Source: Exaiptasia diaphana (lineage: Eukaryota; Cnidaria; Anthozoa; Actiniaria; Aiptasiidae). From it: a stretch of DNA of 64,000 nucleotides. The notes under the pieces are model-generated. The model worked only from the letters and a program-made list of their open reading frames with translations. It did no database searches and was not told where the DNA came from. Made by a program: the position numbers and the translations under genes. This document shows, in pieces, positions 1 to 12,300 of this stretch. Position 1 is the stretch's first letter; every line of letters starts with the position of its first letter. The stretch covers positions 446,580-510,579 of the forward strand of contig NW_018388203.1 in NCBI RefSeq assembly GCF_001417965.1. Reading direction: 5' to 3'.

Positions 1-1726
1 TAGCCTCAATTTCATGCTTGACTTCCGGTGTCCTTTAAAAACACGCCTATATCTCGAAAGCGACCCCACAATTTGACTTTACTACCTACCTAGCCTTATT
101 CAGCAGGGTTCATTCTATCAAGATCCACTAACAAACCTTTTCTGTGGTGAGAAGTAAACGAACTCAAAAAATAGAGCCTTTTTGAAAACTGGCTCCTCGA
201 CTATATGTCATTAGCTCCCAGCTGGACAGCCAAAATTCTGACAAATGAAGCTTGCCAATTGAAAACAATCTTGCCTTCACTTTGCATAACAAAGGTAGAA
301 AGGAAATTTTTTTAAGCAAATATACAATGCTATATAACCAAAGCAAGATATGACAAAACATTTAGAAATTGAAAACTGATATCAAAAAAATATTCTCTGT
401 GATATTGGTAACTCTAATGAGAAACTAAGTGAATCATTTCACTAGGGAAAAAGCATATTGAGCTCTTAGTAAATAGAGGATTCTGCAAGCCATTAGTAGA
501 ATGTCTTCTAAACCATCAGCATAAATAATTGAATAACAACAAAAGACAAAAGGGAAAGTAATATAATATATGACACATGCAATTTACTGGAAGGTGTTCT
601 TGACACCATCAATTGGTGAAGAAAAAAAATCTAATGAAATAATCACTATTAAAATAACATTATATTCAAGCTTCCATAATATAGTTATAGTGAAATAATC
701 CATTGGCTTATGAAACTTATTTAGACCTTGTTTAATGCAACTCAGGCATTATCTTATTACTTATAAAATAGCATTATAATAAAAACACACATTTCTCAGA
801 ATGCTAATCACATTTAAGTACTAATAGAAGACTGACATTAACTAAAGGCTTTATCTGAGATTGGGAGTGTCCATAGCAACTTTAGGTATAATAGAGAAAT
901 CCTTAGGCTAACAGAATATTTTGGGTTGATACTTTTGAGTGAGTACTAATTGAAAATTGAACCACACATATTTTTAGACATGACTTCTGTACCATTTTAA
1001 GACTTACAAATGAATGATGTATTTTAGACTCTGTCAAATACATTGTCCTCCAGAAGAAGAAGTAAAGAAATAAATTCTAAACAGCGACATTCTTACTGAC
1101 TTTTGTCTATTTTAATAGACACTTTATAAAGGGAACAATACCTTGTTACAACATTATTTTGTTGATGTCTAAAATAGTCACTAAATAACAAATTTCCATA
1201 ATATTTGATCATTATATCCATGGAACATTTTGTAATAAAAGAAAACGGATTCTATAAGTTAAGTTGCCTAATCATTTTTGTTAAAGGTAAAAGGGTACAT
1301 GTACTGAGATTTTATTTTTTTGGTTTCTGATTCCTAACTCTGATACCACATTTTCTTAGAATTTGATCCCTCATTGAACCTGATATACATGCAACCCTGA
1401 AACGGTAAGGCTTTTTGATTGCTTCCCTATTGCTCGTTTAAATTTTGTTTCCTGAAAGGTTATCTATTGTTTCTCCATTGTTATCCCAGCCAATCATGAG
1501 ATTCTTTACAACCATGTAGTGCAGACAGTCACTGCTGACTCTCAGGAAACACAACATAAATTACGAATCATGAGAGTATACATCACTTCACAACTAGTTT
1601 AGGATTTTGACAACATTTCAAAAACATGATACAGATGATTACGATGTTATTTTGTATAAAAATGATTATCAGTGCATTAAAACACATTTTTCTGTTTTAC
1701 CAGATTTTTTTCCTCAAAATACTTAC
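1..1726. other. AT-rich stretch, probably intron or 3' part of the minus-strand gene
   Basis: No open frame with family resemblance is visible on either strand. The stretch is AT-rich with short homopolymers and no obvious repeat. Because minus-strand exons lie just upstream (1727-1775 and 2492-2554), this is probably intron plus possibly unseen terminal exons or 3' UTR of that gene. I could not find the next exon. Confidence 0.4.
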
Positions 1727-4700
1727 CAGCCCAAAATGTTGAAAATCAAATAGCTGAGTACACCAATAAGCTTATCTGTTAAAGCTGATAAATACTCTAT
1801 ATTCTCTATGTTAAGACCCAGGCATGAGTTCTAAGATATTGAATCCATCAGTATTTAATGCATCCAACAAAAATGACACTGTTTGTTGACCTACAAGATT
1901 TCATTCTGGCCTGATTAATAAAAACATTATAGGAGAGCTAGTAGCAGTAGATTCTAAGTTATACTTACACAAATCATGATAACTGAACTATAATTACATA
2001 ATTCATCATTCACTTCTGTGTCACCACTGTTTGAATTGCTAAAATCTTGTTATATTTCTTTCTCATGATTATTCTTCTCAAAGTGCATTACTTATGCTAA
2101 CGTATAGCATCAAAATCTTAGTAATAAGTAGATTAATTTAAAATGAAATTCAACAAATTTATGTTTCGGAGGACAGTTAGGTTTTAATTCAGTGAAAGTA
2201 TATTTATTCAATGTAAACCATTCCTCCATTTTCAATATTAACTGCATGTAAACCATACAATTTTTTTATAAAATATACTTTTTGATCAAATTTTGTGAAC
2301 AAAGTCTTTTGAATTTAATCAATAAAACATCTGGTCTTACTTTTAACTTCAAACATTTCTGGATGAATAGAGCCATATTTTACCCATTACTCTAACAGAG
2401 AAATAATTTCATTTGTCTTGGTTATTTCAATTAATAGGACTTAAACATATCACAGGTTTATTCAAAAAAAGAAGTAAAATCAGTGGCTTACCTTTGCCTT
2501 TATAGGAAGCTGAGCTCTTGAAAACAGGAGTGTTAAATGTTAATATTGACCAATCTACAAAAGAAAAATAAAATATTCACTCTGCTCACTCAGCTGATCA
2601 TTGAACTAGAACCTCTTATAATATGAAGTAGGGTGACTGAATTTGAAGTATTTTTTGTCCCCCATTACTATTGGCTATGTTGTCTTAACCCTTTAAAACC
2701 ATAAAAAGGACTAAGTGCCTAACTTCAAGCTTGGAAATGACCAATTTTACCATGTCAGTATAAAATAAAAAATGACATCTCTTAGTGACAGATGATAGTC
2801 ATTATTCAATGAGACAGAGAATAGCAATATGAACAAACATTGCTGAGACTGGATCTAACTCATTATGCAAGTGGAAACAATTTACAATACATTCATTAAA
2901 AAATGTGGCGATATAATCATAATTTGGACAAGAATATACATCATAAAGAACAATGTGTTTTGTTTGGTGGTTGGATAAAAACAATAGAATTGAAAGAAAA
3001 CAGTGCACACAATGTGTTAGTATGATACCATGACTACAGTAACTATATTAAAGAATGCCTGGGAATGATAAGGACTATACACCTACAAAAACTAACATAT
3101 ATTACACCTTATTGTAGTTTAAGCTAGTTATTCACATATTACTTTGTACATTAATTATTGTACTTCTGATCAATGCAACAAGAATATCAAAAAGAGCATT
3201 CAGCCTGAGTGATCTCCTCATTTGTGTTTAATGTATTCCTCTCCGACTAAAATGCAATCTATAAAGCTCTAGTTTGGTTATGACAAGGTTCTTTTAATAT
3301 TAGCCTGACACAGTGCAGACACAAGATATATAAATGTACAAATTGAATATAATTCACAATACTTAACACAATGACTTGAAAACAATAAAAATAGTGTGAA
3401 TATTTAAAAATAACAATTACAATAACATTTTCAGGGGCATTCAGATCAAGATCTATCAACTCACGTCTATTGCTTGTGAGCAGTTCTTAAGCCCTTATCT
3501 TTTGTGGGCTACACCTATTTTGTATTGCCACAATGGTTATTGCTGGCCATACAAATCATTTTCATATAGCAAAAAGTAAAGTTGTGAATCAAAGTCGGAG
3601 GTGACCAAAATGGTAGGGGTGGTTACTTTAGGGCTGGAGAAAGATATTGAGAGAATTACAGGAAGAATTCAACCCAAACCAATAATTAAAAACTGATGTC
3701 CTGTGTCTTAATAAACTATAATATCTCTCCATTACATAATATTTAGTTGACAAAAATCCAATTATAGGTACATGTAATATCAAACTTCTGTTGAGATTGG
3801 AAAAGTATAATAAGTAAACCCCAATACAAACTGTTATATTCTTAAATTTATTATAATCCTAATTAAATATCATGGCCCAAATACAAACAAAAGGTTTCAG
3901 GAAATTCCTTTAAAATACTTAATATGTATAAAATGATGTTATCATACTTAATTAAAAACGATTCAATGCATTAAATTGTCAAATAATTAATATGTACTAA
4001 AGTGATAAAACTGATATTAAGCATTATTTATACTACATCAACCCTCACATTATCAAAATTGTTAACAATGAAATGCATTATTACATTTTTCAAACATGTG
4101 CACTGTCAGCAGACAAAGTTATGTTTGCTTGACATAATAGACATTTTAAATGTGAGAATGGTGTGAACTAGCAGTAAACTAGTGTGAATTTTGAATGTGA
4201 ATTTGGATCACCAATTACTGAGTACTGGTAGTGTGTGGTTGATGATCGACCCTCATTCGATAGGCTTCATTATCAATTTTATGGGTTCAAATCTAGACAT
4301 TGATGGTAGGAAAAGAAGAGAAATAATCTCCTTGGAATTGCTGCAGATTAGACAAGATAATTACCTTGGCTACTTAAAATGAGAATCTGATGATCCTATT
4401 CATGTATAAATACATCATTTCAATAAATAATGAATTTGTGGCCAAACACAGCTTTAACCAAAACAACAGATCTACTAATGATTATCAAGAACAAGTCAGA
4501 AATATATTATTATTTGCATACATCTGATAGCTAGCATAATAATTATAGCTGAAAATAAAAGGTGTAATGGAATATAATATGCATACTTTGTAACTGTAAT
4601 AATTTAAAAGATAACATCATATCATGGAAACACACTGACCACATTTAAAATAATCTTGAAGTCATGAGGAATTACAGTAACTGGCTAAATAATTTGTCAT

Positions 4701-7503
4701 CTTAATTGAGTGCAACATTCCATCCATAGCAATCATCATTATTTTAATGCACAATAAAACTATACATACATAGCATTCATTATTATATTTTCACACACAA
4801 AAAAACAAGGAGTTATACAATATATTACATCTCTCTTTTGCTCCTGGGTGAGAAATGTGAAGAGTTGTTCATTCATGCATTGGCAGTTCCCTTCAACTAT
4901 TCATTTCAATAACAAATTGATTTTATATATCAACATATTATAGACAAAAAAGACAACATTTCTTTCAAGGACAATGAATAATATAATAAGTTAACTAAAA
5001 AGCAACTAATAGAATAATAGTATATATCATATAATATCCATGTCCATGGAATACCTAATAATATTTCTCACTTGCAGAAATTTTAGATAATTTTCACTAT
5101 TTTCAATAACTTAGGCACACAAGGATACAGATTTTGTCTTTTCATGTAAAACGAGATTATATATTATATATAACTTATACATAGTGAAGTTCTGTTAATA
5201 AAGACCTTGATTAATTGACTGCTTGTAACATCAAAGGAATACAAATGAATATAATATATGTCAAAGATGAACAGTAACAATAAAGCAATATTAAAAACAC
5301 TCAGAGCTGAATTTCCTGAGTTGTTCTTTATTTTGTCAAAGACAAAAGAGTGAATTTGAATTATAATAATAACATTCAGCAAGCAGGCCATTCTGCTTTC
5401 AACAAATGATAGTGTTATTATTGTCTTCTATCTAATTTTGAAACCAGAGACAAAAAATGAATAGCATTTATTGTCTAAAAAAAGGAATTATGAGCAATAT
5501 TTCCATCACAAAAAACATATTCAATGGACTGAAATTGATACTTTAATAAAGGGCCATGTAAATATTAAATCAAAGGACTTTTGACAAAAAAGCAAAAACA
5601 AAAAACTTGTAATGAAATGATAAAAGTTAAAGAAGTCAAAAATATTTATCTCAAAGGCATGATTTTCTTTTATCTCAAATATTCATGCAGGATCATAGTA
5701 TTTTTCACCATAAAATTAAAAGTCTTGTCAGCATATATGATATGAGCATGATTTCATGAAAATAAAGTCATTCCAGGCAGTAAAAAGAATTTCCAAGCCA
5801 ATATAATATTCACTTTGCAATACAAGTGCATATTTTGTTTTGTTGTTTGTTTTTTATTCAACATGCAAATTTGTGAAATGCAATTTAAGAACAAGTTTCA
5901 GAAATACTTGAATAATGAAGAGACGTAAAGTAATGGCTTACTACAATTTTGTAAAGTGGGTTTTATAAAAGTGCCTAATGGTGTAATATAAGGACAAAAC
6001 ACTATAAAACATGAGCTATATTTTGGACAATGCAATTTATATAAAATATGTTATATCATTCAAATGTGAATAAACAGGTAAAAAATCACAGGGGAAGAAC
6101 ATTAATGCAATAATAATCATTCAAACTATCACAGAAAGGATGACAGCTTAAAATGAGAAATACAAGATATAATACCATGATATGATATTTCAGCGAAGGA
6201 TTAAAAAATTCTCATAACAAAATACTTATTAGACATGTTCTGTTTTTTTATTTGGATAGGGAAGTAAAATACCAATCACTTATCTTTTTTTGCCTTAATA
6301 ATGATGTTATCAAACAATAAGGCTTAATGACATGCAAAATCCTGTTAAAAACTGTTCAAACAAATAGGAATAAAAATGGGCCATTGAAAGGGAAAAATTA
6401 CTCAAATTTAAATTAGTTTTGTATTGTTTATGAAAGCAATAGTTCAAAACAACACTTGGAACATGGTAAATCTTTTCAATTTGAAGATCTGAAAGGGCTT
6501 TTCACTATTTACTACAAGTTAGAAGAAGAGAACACTTCAGGCACATCTGGCCATTTCTTGAAAAACAGTGGGTAAGGCTAACAAATGGTTCATGGTTACT
6601 GAGAAGCTAGCCACACAGCCACAAACACCAAAACTCAGTTAAGAAAAGACAACCCAAAAAATCACAAAGTTACACATTAAAGACTAAAAATCTAGCCCCA
6701 TAAACTCCATCTTTCCATGTCCATAAAAAAACAAATTAAATCTAACATTTTAACAACAAGTTTCAATGAATTTAACATTTCAAAAAGCATCCCTCTTGGA
6801 GACTTAAATGTATAAGGTATAGTAAAAGTACTCAACAGCTGCCCGTGAGAGCCAAAATGATGAGTCTTTTTACAAAAATTAATTTGTTCTAATTTTCATC
6901 GTGGAATTATAGAACATGGAAGAAATATTTTGCAGTTGAATATAATGTCCATGAAGCTTTCAATAACCCAGTCACTACGAAACGCAACTAAAATCTCGAT
7001 CCAGAAATGTTATCTTATTACTTGCTTTTTTTCTTCAACCGGAATAAAAATGTTCTAACCCTAACCACAGTCTGATTATTACAATATATGTAAACAAATG
7101 CACCAAAAATTTGTTATCTCAGCCTTGTGAGTTTGCGAATTGACAAAATCAGTAGAAATGATATTAAAACTTTTACTATGGAATATAACGAGAAAGATTT
7201 CAAGCTCGCACTTCAACAGGAGATCTGTAATAAAGGACCATGTTTCTTGAAACTCAGTTCGTGTAAATTCAACTCCACCATTATATTGTTATCATGTCAA
7301 TTCTATTGTTCGGAGGATAAATTTGGTGAATTCAAACGTTAAAACTCCGAGCAATAATACTACTAACATCTACCCAAGAATTGAGAATAATAAACAAGCT
7401 AAATTATTGACGATAAAATAATGTCATGAGTGAAGTAAAAAGGACAAAAATAAGCAGCAAATTCACGGTAAGTACTCACATTTGGCGTCTCAGCTGTCGC
7501 CAT
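1727..7503 (-). CDS. Unidentified minus-strand gene, probably a membrane protein (three exons seen)
   Basis: Three exons can be read on the minus strand. The first coding exon, 7503-7480, begins with ATG in a good context (MATAETPN) and ends at GTGAGT. A 63-nt exon at 2554-2492 has a TTTTGTAG acceptor and a GTAAGC donor and encodes WSILTFNTPVFKSS plus six more residues. The next, 1775-1727, has a CAG acceptor and GTAAGT donor and encodes a hydrophobic run (KLIGVLSYLIFNILG) that looks like a membrane helix. The last two exons share phase exactly, the junction codon giving Asp. Phase between the first and second readable exons does not match, so at least one exon is missing in between. I do not recognise the family. 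The gene starts about 300 bp from the MTMR2 5' exon in divergent orientation. Confidence 0.4.
2555..7479. other. Long AT-rich intronic stretch
   Basis: Almost 5 kb without a convincing exon. It should contain at least one missing exon of the minus-strand gene, because the phases of the flanking exons do not join. Short frames here, such as 7127-7342 on the plus strand, have no recognisable domain. No mobile element or tandem array stands out by eye. Confidence 0.4.
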
Positions 7504-7801
7504 CGTTGAGAATACAGCCTCGAATTGATGCCAAACACTGGCGCCCAGTTTCTACAGACGTCACACCGGATGCGCGGCCATTGGGATAATGAATTATTCA
7601 ACAATTTACCCCCTAAAAATTTACCTAAATTCAAATAGCTAATAGACTACCTCCTGTACACATCCGTGTATGCCATTAATCTTATCATTACTTCCTGAGC
7701 CAGATGAATTCTGAGCATCATCTTTTTCTTTTTTTTTTCGTGCGTGATGTTATTACAACCGGGCGTAACCTAGGGCGAGATGTTTGTAATAATTAGAACC
7801 C
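7504..7801. promoter_or_regulatory. Putative bidirectional promoter: unknown minus gene / MTMR2
   Basis: A roughly 300-bp stretch lies between the minus-strand start codon at 7503 and the putative 5' exon of MTMR2. It is locally richer in GC and CpG than its surroundings. It holds a CRE-like GACGTCAC near 7557 and a CCAAT-box in reverse orientation (CCATTGGG near 7578). Both are common in divergent housekeeping promoters. Confidence 0.45.
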
Positions 7802-7915
7802 ATGCCCTTTTGGCAGGCGAAACAAAATGTCTTCCTTGTTGTGTTTCGGTTCTGCCCAAGTTTTAAACTAAATTGCAATTTTGAAAGCTTCTTTGAACAA
7901 GAAAACGAAACAAAG
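7802..7915 (+). other. Candidate 5' non-coding exon of MTMR2
   Basis: The stretch ends in an excellent donor (CAAAG|GTAAG). An open frame runs through it, but its phase does not fit the next exon, where translation would stop. If it is spliced to the exon near 9311, it must be 5' UTR and the start codon is the ATG at 9318. The upstream boundary is unknown. Confidence 0.35.
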
Positions 7916-9317
7916 GTAAGTTTTAAACAAAAATATCATATTTATTCATATCTATCGAAAAATCGGATCGCATATGCCTTTGGAAATAGTGTTATTAGCC
8001 AAAGTATGCGCATAGAGAGTGAAAGTACCTGGGATAATCTAATGGCAAGATTATCTGTGCAAAAAACATGATACGTCCTTTTTAATCCGTTTCTTCTGAT
8101 TGCTATGTTATGATAATGCTTTGATAGTTTTTGACGTAAGTTTGACGGCACTTCTATGCGTAAAGTCTAATAATAAATCCATTAAAAGTTTAGCATGCAT
8201 TCACATATAGTCTATTAGTCTTTTCTGACAGATTCAAATTACTTGTATGGCATAAACTCAAAATAAGAGAATATGTATTATAGGATACTATTATGTTAAG
8301 GTCAATTAACTTTTTTTAGATCTTGTATTGCCCCAAAACTTTTATCTAGACTTCAATGGAGCTATATATATTAGGCTTACTGTTATAGTGAATACCTTTT
8401 CAAATAGGATTCACCAGCCAACTTTAGTTAAACAACTCTTCCTGTCAGAATTTTTTAATTCATTCACTATTTTGTGAAACCAAAGATAATTAGAAAAGGT
8501 AGTCATTAAAATCTAGTACCCCAGGGCAAACAAACAAGAATTTTATTGATAAAAACAAATTTGGATAGGGGCTTAAGTGCAATCTGATTTTAAAAAGACA
8601 GTGAAATTACCAATGCTTTATTGCATTCTGTTCTAATAACTCATTAGAGTGCAATTTGAAATCAGTTTTATAGTATCAGAGGGCTAAAAGAGATGTATGT
8701 ATATATATGATTTTCTCTTTTTATAGATCCCAATTAGATCAAACCTACAAATTATTTATCTCTAACGTAGATATACTTTCATGAAATTTATGAATCAGCA
8801 TTCTGACCTATCAAAGTTTTCCTTTGTTCTTTCCAATAGTTGGGCAATACTTCAAAATTTTGTCTAGAGGAAGTCCTTTCTAGAACCACTTGGTTTTAAT
8901 TTTATTTTTGATTTAGAAATTTTAATTGATCCACCTTAAGTCAATGTCATTAAAAATGGGGCATTACAATATGCAGATTAAAATATTTTAATTCCAAAGT
9001 TGATGCAATAATGATTGATTGAAATGGTTTGAAATTATTATCAATTATTTCATAGCCTCATTAGACGCAATCTGAAAGAACACAAAGCATGGTGGAATTA
9101 AATGCAGTCTTCACATTTTTTGTGCTGATATTTTTGTGTTTTCTCTGTAAAATGCACAAATGATTTTTGGGATTATGTTTTTTGCAAAAATATCAAAGTG
9201 AGGACTGTGTTTCTCATCATTGTTTGTTTCTAGATGATGTCACTCACTCTGGTAAATTATTCAGCAATGATTATAGTATATTATGGCAAAATGAAGATTT
9301 TATTTTCCAGTCTGGTG

Positions 9318-12300
9318 ATGACTGCAGAAACCAAAAAACTCCAGTCCCAACTCAGCAGAGGAGAATCCACAGCTCTAGATGATGACAAGGCAAGTATTTT
9401 ATTCTATTTATATTTTTTTCGTTAATGAGAGGAAGCAGATTATAAATGGCTTATAAAATGGCTGCCTGTCTCTTTCTTCTGATTATATGGAGTACACAGG
9501 AGAGATGAAAGTAACTTTCTGTCACGTACAATTGAAATGCTTCTTTGTAACAGGGTGTACTGTTAACTAGCAAAGAAATATTTTCTAAAACATTCTTAAT
9601 GTTTCATCAGTTAATTATTTAAGTGTTGGTCAAACTGTGCATATATGCAGCAGGAAATGGCCAAGTAACAATAACATGTTGTACTGTTCAGTCTATGTAT
9701 GTCAAAAGCTAATTCCGATGTTTGTCCATCATAAAGTCATATAACATAAGACAAATGTTATTTATTTTTTTCACTTGATTTTGACTATAGGAAAGCAGTT
9801 ATTCTGGTGAGCTACCACAGCTTAAAGGTGAAAAGCTCCAAGCTCAAGGTAAATATTCAATAGTATTGCATGATGATGATGATGATGAAACAGATGGAAA
9901 TGAACTTTTTGTTCTTGTAGCCAAAGATGTAACATATCTATGTCCGTTTAGTGGGCCTGTTAGAGGTCATCTCTACGTAACCAATTATAGGTTGTTCTTT
10001 AAAGCAGATGATGTAAGTATTCAGAATATTAAAGCACACCCAGAAGCACAATATTGTGAATTCATCACTTTCTTGATATTTAATTCAATGATCTTACAGG
10101 ATCCACCATTCTCTGTAGAAGTGCCATTGTGCACAATTTTTCGTATTGAAAAAATTGGAGGAACTACAAGTAGAGGTGAAAATGCATATGGACTTGAGAT
10201 TTCCTGCAAGGTAAATCCATGTAGTTTTGCGGATGTACTTATTAATATTTTTATACCTGGTATAGGTCCTCAGGCAAGTTAATTTGTGATAAGCTGTGTG
10301 AAACTTGTATCTCTTCTATAAAATGTGGCCAATGTTTAATCAAAAACGTTATCTACAAAATTCGATGTGTACATTGTCATCGTTTGTATATTGGCAAAAC
10401 AGGTAGAACGGTTGGATCTAGAATAAAAGAACATGTACGCTCAAAGCAAACTGTATATAACCATCTTATCGAACATGGCATTCCTTCTCAACGTGACATC
10501 AAATGGGAGTTACTACACACCAACATCAGATATAAACACACATGCAAAATTGTAGAAGCCCTAGAAATACAAAAACATAAGAACTTAATGAATGGGTGCA
10601 TCAGATGCGCACTGAACCTTGAATGAAATCGACCTTGTTCACTCAACCTTTACCACATTTTATTATCTTGATACCTTTGTAATAATATTCACACTGATGA
10701 AGCCCTGACCGGCAAAACGTCTGCATTAAACATCTATTTCACTTTATGCCTTGAGAAGTCCACTTTTCCTTACATTAAGTTAATTTATATTCTTAATAGA
10801 ACTTATTCTAGACAAATTAAGTTTTTACTCTATTTACAAAGTAATCAGTTGATATAATGCAGATTTTGTGTTATATTATGATCATTGTACAAACTGTGTT
10901 TGTATATTTGTAGGATATGCGAAATTTACGTTTTGCACACAAGCAAGAAAACCACTCAAGGCGTGTAGTGTATGACAGACTTATGGTAAATAGTAGACAG
11001 AATAATCAAAAAGAGCATTGAACTATATGTAATATAGAATTAAATTACATTTGAAGCAATACAGAAGTTATGCCAAATGTTTTGTTCATATGTTAAATAA
11101 GATGCATACAGTATTAGGTAAATCCTGGTTTCTTTGTTTCAGCAATATGCTTTTCCTGCATCAACAGGAAAGGTAAGTGATCTAGCAGAGATTGAACTTG
11201 ACACTCACACCCACTAGTGAACCTGTAGACAAAACCTGGACCTTAACGTGTACCAGAACCCTATTTATGACTGTCTTCAATGTGTACTCAAAGAACCCTT
11301 TGTGGCAGGGTGAAATCATGCATAAAACAAACTCAACCCCAATAAATTTATGACAACTCACTCAATGTACTGCTTGTTTTTTTTATTTTTTTGATATTTT
11401 CAGCCATTTTTTGCATTCTCATTGAAAGAAGAATATGAAAACAATGGATGGGAAGTTTTTGATTGTGAAAGTGAATTTCAAAGACAGGTAAATGGAATAA
11501 ATCACATGATACTTATGTACACTGGGACTAATTGAAATTATGATTATTGACAAAATTCCCTTATGTGAGAGACACTATAAAAGGCTTACTGACAAAGTTT
11601 CATGATACTTGAAGTAATTGCAAATAATTCTTCAATTACAAAGAACTGTATGGGTCCAGTACATTCTTGTATTTCTAAACATCTTATATTTATTTTAAGT
11701 TTAAATTTTAAACTTAAACTTTAATTTAACCATATTTTATGTGAGAAACTAGATCCCAGTCACTTTTTTATTTTATTGTCTGCTCTAAAGACATGATAAT
11801 AGATGTTTATTTGAGTGGTAATTTTGTAAGATTTGCTTATACCAAAACCTATCATTATCATGCTTATCCAGGTACCAAACTTGATATAATAGAATTCACT
11901 CACATGGTATTTTCCTCTAATCAGGGACTTCCTACTGACTGTTGGCATATCACTAAAATCAATGAAAGATATGAGCTTTGTGATACATACCCAGCTTTGG
12001 TGAGTATGAACCTGATACAATAATTGCTCATTCCGTGAGCTGATTCTATATTTAACTAAACAATCAAATGTTGAAATATTCCTGCATTTCAGTATCTGTG
12101 TCTTATGTGTTGAGTTATGAACAAGGTCAATCTTGTAATATGCTAATTACAGTGATGTCAAGGATGGCTTTGTTAGATTTACAAATTTGAAGCAGTCGCT
12201 CAAAAATACTTTTATAAACGTTATCTGGGAATATGGGTATTCCCTACATTTCCTGATGAATGTCATGGAGCCATTTTTAAGTGACTACTTCAAATTTCAT

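Noticed and set aside
1290-1340. TGGTATCAGAG on the minus strand, like a tRNA primer-binding site
   Set aside because: No long terminal repeat or polymerase sequence nearby; chance match.
7127-7342. 71-codon plus frame MSLRIDKISR...
   Set aside because: No domain, no splice context, lies in the presumed intron of the minus-strand gene.
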